Shown one piece after another: positions 33,519-45,081 of a stretch of DNA of 64,000 nucleotides. Both the position numbers and the translations under genes were made by a program. Location of the stretch: the NCBI GenBank assembly GCA_001600635.1, contig BCKL01000039.1, positions 1 through 64,000 on the forward strand, given 5' to 3'. Under the pieces are notes generated by a model. It was not told where the DNA came from, searched no databases, and was given only the letters and a program-made list of their open reading frames with translations. The DNA is from Leucosporidium creatinivorum. Lineage: Eukaryota > Basidiomycota > Microbotryomycetes > Leucosporidiales > Leucosporidiaceae. Within the stretch, counting starts at the first letter, position 1. The number at the start of each line of letters is the position of its first letter.

Positions 33519-34248
33519 CTTGTCTTGTGGGTTAGAGTGAGAGAAGCTTGAACGAGTGTGAGGAGCGGGCGAAAGAGAGACAAGCGAGCTGCAAATGCGA
33601 TCGGCTCGAGGGTCAGCGATCATGCAGCGCTACAGCAGCCACCGCAACTCACTGTGAAGAGACTACAGACGACGCAACGGATAGAAAGCTAAGATACGAG
33701 AAGGTTGGAGGAGAAAGAGCCACAGCGACAACTTCCTCCTCCTCCTCCTCGTCCAGCCCCCCTTCCCCTCGCCGAAAGCGGCAAGGCCTGGCTCAAGGGA
33801 GCCGCCTTCCAACTTCCCAGGCCGGTGGAGTGCAACCCGACTTTGAGGCTTGACCGGGCTGAATAGTCGCTTGGCGAGTGGATGGTTTTTGTCGAACAGT
33901 CTGAAGGAAAGGCAAGCCCGCCGAGAGTGCTCGTCGCTTTCGCCGAAAGTTGAGCGCCAAATCTCACTGCGCCTCTCGGCCTCCTCGACGCAGCCGAAAC
34001 AGCTCTTGACTGACAAAGCATGTATTTACTGAGTATCGGGAAATCTGTACAGGTATCTGCGCCGCTGGTGTCTCCGTCGGACGTCCATCGCGGTCCTCCA
34101 CCGCCGAGGCGCTCGCGCTCCCTCTTCCCCTTCCTGCAACCCACCATCTCACCGCACCCGAAGCCTCCATTCTTGCTCTACCTTTGCTCTACCTTTCCCT
34201 CGCCAACAAAGCCTCCCAGCACCTCCCTCGCCTCATCCTCCGCAATCC
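33519..34248. promoter_or_regulatory. Intergenic 730 bp
   Basis: Between the SUR7-like start and the 3' end of the DUF4336-type gene. Open frames on both strands are low complexity (a TCC/Ser run near 33730) and show no conserved motif. Presumed promoter of the SUR7-like gene; nothing else seen. Confidence 0.45.
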
Positions 34249-35688
34249 TCAGACTCCGAGTCGGCCGGCGGTGGAGAGGTTCCGCTCTCGCGAGAAGAGG
34301 AACCACCTGTAGAGTTCGTTCCACACTGTGTCAAGGAGAAGAGGAACCATAAATCAGCGCTAAGGTCGGAAGAGAGACGTGCAGACCGAGCGCGACTCAC
34401 CAGCCTTTCCGCCCGTCTCGATAACGTCGCTGGGAGTGGGGGGAGGGGAGGTCAGCGGAGAAGGGATGCGATGGAGGAGACATCTCTAAGCTCACCCGTG
34501 GCAAGGGATGATCCTGTCGAAATCCCATGCGGCGACCTCCTTCGCGTGCTTGGCCATGGCGCTGTAGAGTAGCGCGAGGATCAGCTATCAGCAAGCAGCT
34601 TGAACGGTCAAGCAGCAGTACTCACACTCTGTCCTTGCCGACAAGATGCCAAAGGAGCCGCTTGTGTCCAGCGCCTTTAGAGCAAAGAGGTCAGTTCGGC
34701 GCTCGGCGCTCGGCGCTCGGCCCCCGGCTGATCTGATCAGGCAGCTGAGCTCACTATCGGCGGTGAAATTGCTGGAGAGGAAAGGAACGTGGCTCCTCTT
34801 TGTAGACTTGGAGTACTGTTGTGGGAGTAATGGCGTGAGCACGAGCTCACGACGGCAAGGACCAGCGCCGACTCACCTGCTCGGTCGGCGGGAGGTTGAA
34901 GAGCAAGTCGGCTTCGATGAGGGTTTTGGTAGGGACGTGAAGGAAGGCGACGTCCTGTGTAGAGTATCGAGTCAGCTTGCGATACTCGAACTCGGCGATA
35001 CTCAAAGCTCACCTCATTGGCGTGACTCTTGCCAAAGTCGACGCTCCTGATTTCTCCACCGGTACTCGCCTCAAAAGGACAAGCGCTCTTGCCATCAAAC
35101 ACATGCCCGATCTTGGCCACCAGCTCCTCCTTCCCGCTCCCCTTCTTGCTCCAAGCATCCTTGACCCCCTCTGGGACGTAAAGAGTAGCATCAGGGAAGC
35201 AAGCTTGGTACTGCGACAAGAACATGTTGTGCTCTCGGTCGGGCGCGACGAGGTGCTTGACTCCCGGGCCGCCTTGCGCGAGGGCTTGAAGAGTGGTGAG
35301 GGTTTGGGGGTCGAGAGCGTGCGAAGGGATGAGCCAGATGGAGCTGTCGTGTGAGAGGTTAGCTGGGCGTGTGCGGAGCAGCGCAAGAAGACGTACCCAT
35401 CCTGTAGCTTGACGGCTGTACTACGACCGCCGATGGGCAAGAATCCGCCTCGGGCGAAGGGAGCGCTGAAGGTGGTGAGCGAATCGTTGATCTTGCGGAT
35501 CTGTAGGGATGCAGGGCGAGGCGGAGCAGATAGCGGTCAGTTCCAGTCGCTTGGACGTCCCAGTCTACGCCTCAGTAGCTCCAGCGCGCTCCTTTCGCCT
35601 CCCAACTCCCGTCCCGCCTCTTTCAGCTTGAAACATGACAACTCACCACAAGCTCGGGGTTCTCGGGAGCAGGAGCGTTGACAGACAT
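34249..35688 (-). CDS. DUF4336-type protein, metallo-beta-lactamase-like fold, function unknown
   Basis: Conserved fungal/bacterial protein of the DUF4336 type, whose fold resembles metallo-beta-lactamases. Nine exons (minus): 35647-35688, 35397-35500, 35013-35343, 34877-34954, 34755-34815, 34626-34674, 34496-34561, 34401-34429, 34249-34325 (278 aa). Landmarks: FARGGFLPIGGRSTAVKL, LAQGGPGVKHLVAPDREHN, FPDATLYVPEGV, DVAFLHVPTKTLIEADLLFN, SAGHKRLLWHLVGKD, WDFDRIIPCHGDVIETGG, VWNELYRWFL. The histidines in PDREHN, GHKR and PCHG sit where such folds place metal ligands, but no full HxHxDH motif exists, so enzymatic activity is open. All junctions keep phase. Intron 5 contains a tandem GCTCGGC repeat. 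Confidence 0.85.
34694..34721. repeat. Tandem 7-bp GCTCGGC repeat in an intron
   Basis: About four head-to-tail copies of GCTCGGC inside intron 5 of the DUF4336-type gene. The same CTCGGCG word is frequent, as single copies, in many introns here. Confidence 0.85.
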
Positions 35689-36231
35689 GATAGCTCGGCG
35701 TGTAAGTCGGGTGAGAGTAGAGCGAAGCAGTGTGTGGCAGGAGGGAGAGAGGCGATTTCGAGGATCCGCGAGCTTCGTCGTCACTTGCAGTTCGGCCATT
35801 CAATTCGCCTTCCAGACGTTATTTGTAGCTACTTTGTCAAGTCCAAGACCGATGTATTCCTGTACGCTGCTCGTAGCGAAGCCTCCGCGAGAGAGGCTCC
35901 TTTTCAGGGGGTGGGCTGCTCGGCGCTCGTGCGAGCGGGTCCCAGTGAACGAGATGTAGGTAGGGCGACATGTGCAGCTGCTCCGAAGCTCGGTGTACCC
36001 AGCAGTGGTGTTACGGCCTCTCCATCTCTCCCACCTCTCTGTCTCCCTCCGCTCTCTCTCGCTCTCGGCTCGGTCAGAGATTTGAAGCGCAGAAAGACCG
36101 ATGTATTAAGCAGGGAAGCCAGGGTAAAGCAATGGGGTATGCCTAAAGCTTGAGTGTAGATGAGTGTAGTGAAAGCTAAGCAAAGTGTGAGACCCGCCGG
36201 CCTCGGCGTTGAGTCCCGTTCAAGACCCTTC
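35689..36231. promoter_or_regulatory. Intergenic 540 bp
   Basis: Between the DUF4336-type start and the 3' end of the acetate-transporter-type gene. TTTGTAGCTAC occurs near 35820. No coding region recognised. Confidence 0.45.
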
Positions 36232-37753
36232 TTAATCTTGCTTGGAGCGAACGCCGATGGGAAGGACGAAGTAGGAGGTGTCGGGGGTGAGGAGGCCAGC
36301 CGCGGCGACATACCTGTAAGGATGCAGATGGTCAGGTCTGGACGGGGAGAGCAGGAGAAGGAACTCACCAGGCGTTGAATGCGGTGATCAAGCCAAACGC
36401 TCCTCCGGCGGTCTTGAGTCCCACAGCGTGTCCAGGGTTGAACTCGGCAAGGCCGAGGAAAAGGAAGGCGAAGGTCAAGAAAAAAAACACTCCCGACAGT
36501 GCAATCGAACTTCTCAACGAAGCGATGAGCACTGCAGAACCGCGAAAAGGTCAGCGAGATTCTCGGCGACCGAGAGCTCGAGGCAGCCTACTCATGAAGG
36601 TGAAGATGAACCATCTGCAAGTAGAAACGAGTCAGTAGAACTCTCTAGCAGTGCGAGGGAACATAGCTCACCCAAAGAGAAAGAAGCCGACGGCGTGAGC
36701 GAGCTCAGTCTCGTTGGTGTAGCCCGACTCGATCTGCGCCCAAGGGGAGATGATGAAGGCGTAGCTGAGATGTGCAGCAGGGTCAGCATTGCTTCTCGAG
36801 TCGACTACAGCAGTGTGAACTCGCGAGAGCCAGAAAGCGCCGTAAGACGAGAAGGCGCTGCAAACGAGGGGGAGCGCCGAGGTCAGCTCTGGAGCCACCG
36901 AAATGAAGCGAGACAGACTCACGTCGCTCCAAAGGTGTTTCCCACAGCAAACTCCCACATTCCAGCGAGGAGTTGAGCGAGTCCTGTGGAGGGTCAGGTG
37001 ACGAGCGAGTTAGCTTCGGCGCTAGCGAGCTTCTCGTCTCTGATCGAGAGCCAGCCATCGTCCTGGCGAGCTGCAGGAGAGCAGGAGAAAAGAGGAGAGC
37101 TGTACATACCTCCATACCAGAGCGCGAGTCCGGCGACGATGCTAGGGTGAGTGACGCCGCTCGAGCGAACTGTTGGAGTTGCGAAGGGGCAATAGATCAG
37201 CGATTCTGCACTAGAACAGCGTCGGTCGAGCAGCCGGAGGTTCCTCTGTATCTGCTACTCCTCTTCCTGCACCTCTCCAGCACCCTCAGTCCCATCCCAC
37301 TCGCCCGCCCCGCCCGAAAGAAAGTCCCCGAGTTGCATTCTCTCGTTTCTGCGGTCAAGAACTCACCGTTGATCAACGAGAGGACAAAGGTGGTGAGGGC
37401 GAAAGCGCTCAATCCCAAAGGCGCAGGGTTGGCAAAGCGACGGTGGTAGACGGGGAAGGCAGGCTGGGTCGAATCGAGAGGGTGCTGTTGGGGGGGCGAA
37501 GGGAAGGGTCAGCTGGGTCCGGTCTCGTCTGTAGTTCACCGAGGAAAGCTTACTCCTCCAGGAGTGATGTTGCCTATAGTGTACAAGCAGCGCAAATGTC
37601 AGCCGGTGCTGTATAATCTCGTACGAGGGCGAACTTACGGCCGTTCAAAGGAGCGCCGCCCAAATGCGAGCCTTGTTCTGTAGCGTAAGTAGGGGCGACT
37701 GATCCAGGGGCCTTCTCAAGGTCGGTGCGTTGGTGCAGAGGAGTAGACGACAT
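36232..37753 (-). CDS. Gpr1/Fun34/YaaH family membrane protein (acetate/ammonium transporter type)
   Basis: Six-pass plasma-membrane protein of the AceTr family (yeast Ato/Ady2, Yarrowia Gpr1), implicated in acetate uptake or ammonium export. Ten exons (minus): 37639-37753, 37554-37573, 37367-37484, 37110-37169, 36923-36983, 36825-36857, 36672-36764, 36592-36614, 36369-36531, 36232-36313 (255 aa, normal length). The diagnostic FANPAPLGLSAFALTTFVLS precedes TM1. WYGGLAQLLAGMWEFAVGNTF, SSYGAFWLSYAFI and GVFFFLTFAFLFLGL mark later segments. Intron 6 begins GC (gcgagt at 36824) instead of GT; only that donor keeps phase at SYAF. One exon is 20 nt and one 23 nt. Confidence 0.93.
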
Positions 37754-38452
37754 GGCTGTTGTGACTTGAGGTTCGTTCGAGGTGGTGGCGGGAGAGAGAC
37801 CTGGACGATCGCGAAGGCAAGTTTGGTCAGAGCCCGGCGATGGGGCCCAAGCTCAAGAAGGGCTCACGAGTGCTACGAGGTGCGATGGAGATGTAGAAGA
37901 ACAAGAGATGGGAGCTGCTAAGTACTAGGAGCCCCATTGCGGGGCTTCGTCAGATCTCGCACCAGCTGCAGCTCGGCCTTCTGTGCGCCGAAGGGGGGCC
38001 TGTGACGCCGAGGCCACTTTGCTTGCGCCTAAAATTAACTCTGCAGGTCATCAGAATGGTCTGCTGATATCCGCAATTTCCCCTCTGACAAGCTGCATCT
38101 TCACTGCATCTCTTTCCTCCTGTAGCTGTCCACCAGCCCGCGAGAAGAGCAAGCCGAAGCTCGAGGAAGGCAGCTGCCAATTCGCGAGGGCTTCTGCTCC
38201 GAGACGAGGCGTTCTCTCGGGTTGGATATCTCTCTGCAGCTCAGCGTGGGGACTGGGTATAGAGTGTATTTGTATTGAGCCAGCAGCTTAATAATGTGGA
38301 ACAATAGGAGAGAGGGAGAGCGATGCGAACAGGGAGGAAGGGGGAGGGGGCCGAACGACCAGCGAAAGCGAAGGGAGGTGGTGGAGTGGGTATCGTCAGG
38401 AAGAGTGCGTGCTATGTGAAAAGAGGAGGAGAACCGAGATGGGGAAAGACGA
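37754..38452. promoter_or_regulatory. Intergenic 700 bp
   Basis: Between the transporter start and the 3' end of the secreted-protein gene. TCCTGTAGCTGTCC near 38118 resembles the recurrent intergenic word. A long antisense frame here continues from the neighbouring gene and is low complexity. Nothing else identified. Confidence 0.45.
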
Positions 38453-40164
38453 CTACATCCAAAGGGCGACGAGCGCGACGGCGAGGAGTCCGACCCCTCC
38501 CTTGACGGCAATCTTGCCCGCTCCACTCGCGAGACTACTCTGTCCAGCCTGGCTAGCAATGGACGAAAGGAATCCCGATCCACAGACCTCTCCAATGCCG
38601 GTCCACAGAGATCCCTGCGCGCCGAGGATGGGCGAGTTGGAAAGACCGAGGGCGTAAGGGATCCTCGACTCCCACGAGACGTAGGTGGCGAAGATGGTCT
38701 TGGTGCACTGAGTGCAGAGGAGGGAGGACGACATGTTGGGCGAGAGGAAGAGGAAGGGGAGCGACTTTTCGCGCCAGGTGTCGGAGTTGGGGAGGATGCC
38801 CGTGAGCGCGAAGGAGGGGTCCACCTCGGAGAGGGTGCTCGACGAGGAGGAGGTGGAGGAGGCGCTCGATTTAGCGGCCGAGGAGGTGGAGGAGGAGGAA
38901 GAGGCGGCCTTGGAGGAGGAGGAGGAGCTGATGGACTGGCGGCGGAAGAGACGACGAGCAGCCGACTGGACGGTAAAGTAGAGCTCGGCCGGCGTGAGGG
39001 AGGGGATGGTGTACTTGGCGGTGGCGGCCATCGAGACGATCTTGCTCGTAGTGTTGACTCCGGTAGGAGCGGCGGTGAGGTTGGCCGAGACGCTCGAAGC
39101 GAGGGCGCTGCTCGCCGCCGAGGATCCAACCGGGACCTTTCCAGTAGCGATGTCCGTCAGGCAGTAGCCATCCTCGGCGTCCTTGGCGCACACGGCGGTA
39201 CGGAAGGGCGAGACGATGTAGAGGGTGTCGTAGGAGCCGAGGACGGCGGCCTGTCCAGCCTGGAGCTCGGCGCTGCAGTTGCCGTTGAAGTGGGTGAGGG
39301 TCGAGCGGATGAGGGAGTCATCGCACGCCTGCGTTGAGCACAGATCATCGAGCGCCTGTGAGACCTCTGCTGAGCTGGCGGTGAAAGCGTTCGAGGAGGA
39401 AGGGGCGAAGAGGGAGAGGGTCTGGATGAGGGGAAGGGTGCACGCCGAGATGGTCTCGTCGCCGTTGAGGTAGGTGAGGAACTTTTGGCAGCCGGTCGAG
39501 ATGCTGGTGGGGATCAGAGGGTTTGCTCCAGTGTTGGCCGTCGAGGAGGAAGCGGCGGCTGAGGCTGTTCGGAGGTGAAGCAAATGGTTAGCGAGCTGCT
39601 CTTCGGCGCAAGATCGAGCTGTCTCCTCGGCGCGGGCTGCAGCCATTCCAATCCACTCAAACCACGTCCCTGCCATCCTGCACTCGCCAGCGATTCCTGC
39701 ACCCTCTCAACCAACATGACGACGCTTGTTTTTCCCTCAACTTCGGACAACAAGGGCTCGATCGCGCCTCGGGCTTTCCGGTCGGGCTAAAGCCAGCCAG
39801 CAGGGCTGTAGAGACTACAGAGCGGTAGATGCACTCGAGTAGACCTGTAGGCTTCCCCCAAAGGCGGCTCGGGTTCGCCACCGCTCGAGCCCACAGCACT
39901 GGTCTCCTCCTCTGGCCCATTGTCCTGGCGCCTCTCCTTCCCCTCGCTGTAGCCTCCGCCGACCGCTGTACTGCACTCTGACAATCTCCAAGACAAAGTC
40001 GAAGGTAGCTGCAACTCACCAGTAGCCGAACCGGAGGCCTTGGACGCTCCGCTGCTCGAGCTTTGGACGCTCGAAGAGGACGAGCCGCTGCTCTGAGCTT
40101 CGACGCCAGCGACGAGCGAGAGACCGAGGGTGAGAGCTTTGACGATGGATGATGTGGAAGGCAT
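38453..40164 (-). CDS. Secreted Ser-rich, cysteine-containing protein, probably GPI-anchored
   Basis: Extracellular or cell-wall protein of unknown role, of a kind common in basidiomycetes (possibly DUF7729; not verified). Two exons (minus): 40020-40164 and 38453-39564 (418 aa). The N terminus is a signal peptide (basic IVK, hydrophobic ALTLGLSLVAG, then VEAQ). A Ser-rich linker precedes a cysteine-patterned domain (STGCQKFLTYLNGDE, SACTLPLI, LDDLCSTQACDDS, NGNCSAELQ, VCAKDAEDGYCL). A second Ser run and CTQCTKTIFATYVSWES follow, then a hydrophobic end (GGVGLLAVALVALWM) typical of GPI-anchor addition. The only intron is 455 nt, far longer than others here; both splice sites and the phase fit. 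Confidence 0.82.
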
Positions 40165-41264
40165 GCTGCTGGAGCTGTAGGGCGGACGGGCGAGTGTTGT
40201 AGCTGAGTCGTCCGGGGGTCTGTTCGAGCAGTGTTTGTCGAGGCGGAGACTTGTTGAGTGAAGGGTTGGAAGGGGAATGGAGAGTACTGCTGAAGTCGAG
40301 TGTGTCGGGCGAGGAGGCGCTGCCTGTAGGAATGTATAGAACTCTGTTAAAAGAGTGTGGGTGAGAAGCTGCTGTGAAGGACGGGCGACAAGAGAGGGAA
40401 GGGTAGAAGCCCCCGCTCAGCCTCAAAGAGAGGGGCCGAAATCTGCGCCGAAGTCGCCGAGATCTCGCGTCTTGCCTCTGCGACTCACCTACAGCTTCTG
40501 CTTGTACCTATCATCCACACCAAGCCTCCCTGCTCAGCTACAGCTTTTGCCTGCCCCGAACGCGCCATGATGTGCCTCCGACGCGAGCCGCCCTCACGTG
40601 TTGGCACCTTTGCGCTCGGATTTCTGTAGAGGAGGCAGATTCGAGCCTGCGAAGACTACAGCTTCTGTACAGCGAAAGGAGAAGCACTGCAAGAAGCACA
40701 AGACGGCGCTAGACGGCTTCGAGAAAGTATCGCCGAGAACGGGTCGCCTGCTTGAAAGGCTACATCCACTGGCCTACAGACTCGCAGAAAGCCTCGTACT
40801 TGTACTTGAGAAAGCGCCGGAATGCAAAACGACATGCCTTCAACTGCCCTCCTTCGTCGACGAGTAGGCTTTGTTCGGGCGCCGAGCTTTCCCTTTCTTC
40901 TCCTCCTTCTCGCTCTGCTGCTCTAGCGCTGCTGTAGCCCTCTTGTGGGTGGTCTGGCGTGGCTCAGATGCATGTGGCTGTAGTATTGCCCACTCCCGAC
41001 CCTCTCTCCAGTTCTCAAGTCCTTTTGAAGCGCCGTTGAAGCTGAGCCGAAGCAATCTTCTCCATCTCTCGCCTAAACCTAGTTGATCGTCCTGATGTAA
41101 AACAGAGCTAGTCTTCGCGAGTCAAAACGCGGAAGTACAATACATGTGGTGTGATAGGGACATGCAGCTGCAGAGGCCCCTCAATTTGCCCATCTGTCCT
41201 TCGTCCGCTCAGCGAGCTTCGTCTCTCTCCTTCCTGCTTCATTCTCGCCTCTGTCATCTCAACC
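40165..41264. promoter_or_regulatory. Divergent 1.1-kb intergenic region with clustered CTACAGCT words
   Basis: Lies between the secreted-protein gene (minus) and the GMC oxidoreductase (plus). CTACAGCT occurs at 40489-40496, 40538-40545 and 40656-40663, and its reverse at 40173-40180; a related TGTAGCTG is near 40198. No conserved coding frame. Large enough to hold complex regulation of a surface protein and an oxidase. Confidence 0.55.
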
Positions 41265-44027
41265 ATGTCGTTCTTCGCCAAGCATGCTGGTATCTCCAAG
41301 CCTCAACTCTTCTGTGAACCTGCTTCTGATACCGGTGCGGAGCCTGCCAAGCGATTCGACTACATCATTGCCGGCGGTTCGTCTCCTCGCTCTCTTCCAC
41401 CTCCCTAGCACAGGGCTGATCATCTCTTCACACAGGTGGAACCGCAGGATGTGTCCTCGCCTCTCGCGTACGTCTCTCACCTACAGTCTTGCCGTCTGTC
41501 CTCTCGACACGTCCGAGTCTGGGCTGACCCTCCGAACTTGGGTGCAGCTCACCGAGAATCCCAATGTCAGCGTCTTAGTCATCGAAGCGGGAGAGAGCGA
41601 CCAGAAGCAGCTGATGAGCAAGATCCCGGCTGGATGGGTGAGTGAGCGGACAGGTAGACGGCGCCGAGAAGCCGAGAGCTGATTCGCTTCTTCTCCGCTC
41701 AGGGTAACCTCTGGAAGTGAGCTACTCCACAACGATGTATCTATGTGCTTGACACTGATTTTGACCTCGTACAGGAGTCCCGCCGAGTGGAACTTCGAGA
41801 CGGTCCCTCAAGAGCATGCCAATGGCCGAGCTCTCTACCAGCCCCGAGGCACGCTCGCTTCAGCTTCTGTCGCTGCCAAGCATCCTCGCTGACTTTTTGA
41901 TGTCTTGTGCCAACAGGCAAGATGCTTGGAGGCTGCTCTGCGATCAAGTACGCTCTCTCCTTGCTTGCTCAATCATCCGACTCGGCGCTGATTCTTCTTC
42001 CCCCTCGCAGCGCCGCCTGCTACCAGCACTGCTCGCCCTCGGACTACAACAACGTTCGCTCTCTGACTCTCCTTTTCCACGTTCTAAAGGGTCGTACTGA
42101 CCATCTTCTTGGCGCAGTGGGAGGCAATGGGCGCGAAAGGCTGGGGCTACGAGTCACTCAAGCCTTACTTCCGCAAGGCTGAGCTTTTCACGCCTCATCG
42201 GGATCACGCTATCGACGGTCAGGTGAGTCAGCCTGCCTTAAGCGCATCCATAGCTCGCCGAGACTGACCTTTGTACTCGGACGAGCAGCACCGAGGTTCC
42301 GAGGGACCTTGGCAGACGTCTTACCCGCCTTCTAACGAGTTGACTTCGGCTTTCATCGAGGCCGGTGTACGCTGATAGTGATATCGCTCTCTTGATCTCG
42401 GGAGCTGACTTCGATCTTGACTTACAGACCGCCGTCGGCATTCCTCACAACCCCGACCTCAACGTCGAGACCAACACGACCGGTGTAGGCCTTCTTCTCC
42501 CTTATCCGACTCTCTGAACTCATTTCCATTCTACTCAGATCACCCGCTTCCAATGCCACGTCGACTCCAAAGGCCAACGCTCCTCCACCTCCTCCGCCTA
42601 CCTCCCCTCCTCTATCTCCTCCCGCCCGAACCTGTCCATCCTCACCGGCACGACCTGCACTCGCGTCCTCTTCGCCTCCGACAACTCCACCATCACCGGC
42701 GTCGAAGTCGCCCAAACGCGCGAAGGACCTCGCTGGGTCGTCGGCGCAAGAAGGGAGGTGATCCTCTGCCTCGGCGCATTCGGGACGCCTCAGCTGTTGC
42801 TGGCTAGCGGGGTGGGAGATAAAGAGGAGTTGGCGAAGGTGGGAGTGGAGAGTAAGGTGCAGCTGGAGGGAGTGGGGAAGGGGCTGAGGGATCATGTTTT
42901 GTCGACTTGCGTATGGAAGGTGGCGAAGAAGGGATCGAGTCTGCAGTTCTTGACGAACCCAGTGGCTACTGTGAGTGCTTCTCGCTCACTCTTTCACTCT
43001 TCGTACACTCTTCTGACCCCGCACTACCTACCTCACAGCTCCCCTCGCTCGCTCGTTGGCTCTGGGATGGCAAGGGAGCCCTCTCGACAAACCTCGCCGA
43101 GGCAGGCGCTTTCCTTCGCTCGGACGACATCCAGGGTCAGGTTTCGAGCATCGCCAAGGGTTCTACGAACGCTTCGGGACCTACCTCCCCTGATTTGGAG
43201 GTCATTCTCGGTGAGTCGGCGATCAGAGCTCCTCGCCGAGATGAGCAGCAAGCTGACCTCGACTGCCCTTCACCTGCAGCCCCTCTCTACTACGTTCAGT
43301 ACGCTCTATCAACACTTCTCAGCTGTCTGAGATCTTAGTTGACCCTCATCTCCGCAGTCACGGCATGGAGGCGCCTCCCTCGGCGGGCGACTTCCTCACC
43401 CTTGCGCCCACCGTTCTCCGACCCTTCTCTCGAGGAGAGGTCACGATCAGCAGTGGTTCGACGTTCGACAAGCCGCTGATCGACCCCAATTACTTCAGCG
43501 ACGAGCGAGACTTGACCGTAAGCTCGGCGCTCTCCTCCGTTCGGCTCGATGTGGGGACTGACTCGCTCATCGTCTTTCAACAGGTCCTCCTCGAAGGCAT
43601 CAAGCTCGCCCGCCGAATCGCCCGTTCCGCCCCCCTCTCCGACCTTCTCCTCGAATCCGTCACTCCCCCCAACCTCGACAGCGCAACCGACGCCGAGATC
43701 ATCTCTCACATCCGCGCCACAGCCGATACTATCTACCACCCCATGTCGACTGCTGCTATTGGTTCTCGCGAGGATGGAGGAGTGGTGGACTCGGAGTTGA
43801 GGGTGTATGGAGTGAAGGGGTTGAGGGTGTGCGATGCTTCCATTTTCCCCGACAGTGTCAGCGGGCACCCGGTGAGTGTGTGAGGTCATATTTCACTCCC
43901 AATCGACCCAGCAACGCGTTTCGCACCCGAGCAGAGCACCGAGCTGACCAATCCTCTCTTTCTCTCGTAGGTCGCCGCCGTTGTCGCCATCGCCGAGAAG
44001 TTCGCCGACATGCTCAAGGCGCAGTAG
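41265..44027 (+). CDS. GMC family FAD-dependent oxidoreductase (alcohol oxidase / choline dehydrogenase-like)
   Basis: Flavoenzyme oxidising an alcohol substrate; the substrate cannot be read from sequence. Sixteen exons: 41265-41376, 41436-41467, 41548-41637, 41703-41716, 41775-41848, 41917-41947, 42011-42053, 42118-42222, 42289-42366, 42428-42484, 42539-42970, 43039-43210, 43280-43298, 43358-43517, 43584-43871, 43971-44027 (587 aa; family 550-650). FAD-binding GGGTAGCVLASRL, GESD loop, GMC signature 1 (RGKMLGGCSAINAACY), signature 2 (LCLGAFGTPQLLLASGVG), and the C-terminal STAAIG...GLRVCDASIFPDSVSGHP with an active-site His. No signal peptide is seen. Exon 4 is 14 nt; intron 5 starts GC (41849); introns 1 and 7 use GTTCGY donors. 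Confidence 0.93.
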
Positions 44028-44112
44028 TAGAGAGACGGCGAGCTCGCATCAAAGGACTATTATGGTAGATATCTGGTGAAGCATGGACTTTCGATTCGAC
44101 GTGAGAAGGTGG

Positions 44113-45081
44113 CTACGAGCGAAATGCCGAGCAAAGCGAGGCCTCGAATTGATCTTGTGCGTCGACAGAGACAGCTTCGAGGTCGAGCGAGGTGTCGTGG
44201 AGCTTCTGGTGAAGAGGGTCGCAGTAGATCGATTGGTGGTGGTCTCGGTCGTAGCGGGTCCCCTCGAACGAGCAGCCTTGCGCGGCATAGGAGCACCTGA
44301 GAGGAAGATGGCAGGGGTGGGCGAGCGCCGAGATCGCAGGTGAGGGGAAGGGGAAGGGGCGGCAGATGTCAGCGCGCTTCAGAGTGATTGAAATACAGTC
44401 TGGACTCACTTGTAACGGTCGCAGCCGAGCAGATGAATCGCCATTTTGCCGCGCTTGATCTTCTCGCACTGCCATCCGCCGACCTCGCAGGGGACGAGAG
44501 CTTCGAAGCAGCTCGACAGGTGGTCGACCGCTTGCTTGGCGGAGAAGACCGCATCACATCCAGCGGCACACTTGATGCGGCGCTCGGGACACTGTAGCGA
44601 GGTGCGCGAAGGTCAGCTGCCTTCCGCCGAGCCGCCATCACCAAAAACGAGCTGCCTAGCAGTCGCCCGCTCGCTCGCTAGCTGACGACTACTCACCTCG
44701 TACTGCAAGTGATGATCGCGCTCGGAGAGCAGATACGTCTGTCCGCATCCCCCGCCAGCTTGCTGGCACTTGACGAGCAATCCTTCGACGAGGCGGCGAG
44801 TCGACAGCGCTGGACGAGTGAAGAGGGCGACCTTGGCTGTGCAGGCGGGGCAGCTTTGCTGTTGGACCGGCGAGAGACTTAACCAGCATTCTTTGCAAGC
44901 CTGTTCGTCAGCTCTGAGCGTCTCGCTCTTCTTGCAGAGCTCGCTCACCCTGGCACACTTCATGCTCGCTCTGACACCCTACACGGGTCGCGTGCTCGAG
45001 CACCTGGTAGCAAACAGGACACGCCAGCATAGACAGCTTGTTGCTCTCGCATTCGGCAAAGAGCTCGTCGGGGTGTCCCAT
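44113..45081 (-). CDS. Second RING / TRAF-type zinc-finger protein
   Basis: Probable E3 ligase or zinc-finger adaptor, 230 aa. Exons (minus): 44949-45081, 44697-44890, 44410-44591, 44113-44296. RING-like: CPVCYQVLEHATRVGC, SEHEVCQECW, CPAC. It is followed by TRAF-type fingers: KCQQAGGGCGQTYLLSERDHH, CPERRIKCAAGCDAVF...HLSSC, CEVGGWQCEKIKRGKMAIHL, KCSYAAQGCSFEG...DHH. The same layout occurs in the gene at 1867-2628, but the two are far diverged. The intron 1 acceptor (gcttgcaaag) is picked so that the C-x2-C pair of the RING closes. Its 3' end lies 85 bp from that of the GMC gene, tail to tail. Confidence 0.78.

Noticed and set aside
38101-39129. Long antisense-frame open reading frame rich in Pro/Ser/Arg
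   Set aside because: It is a frame shadow of the secreted-protein gene in a GC-rich, Ser-rich region; no start context, no conserved motif and it contradicts the strong model in the other frame.
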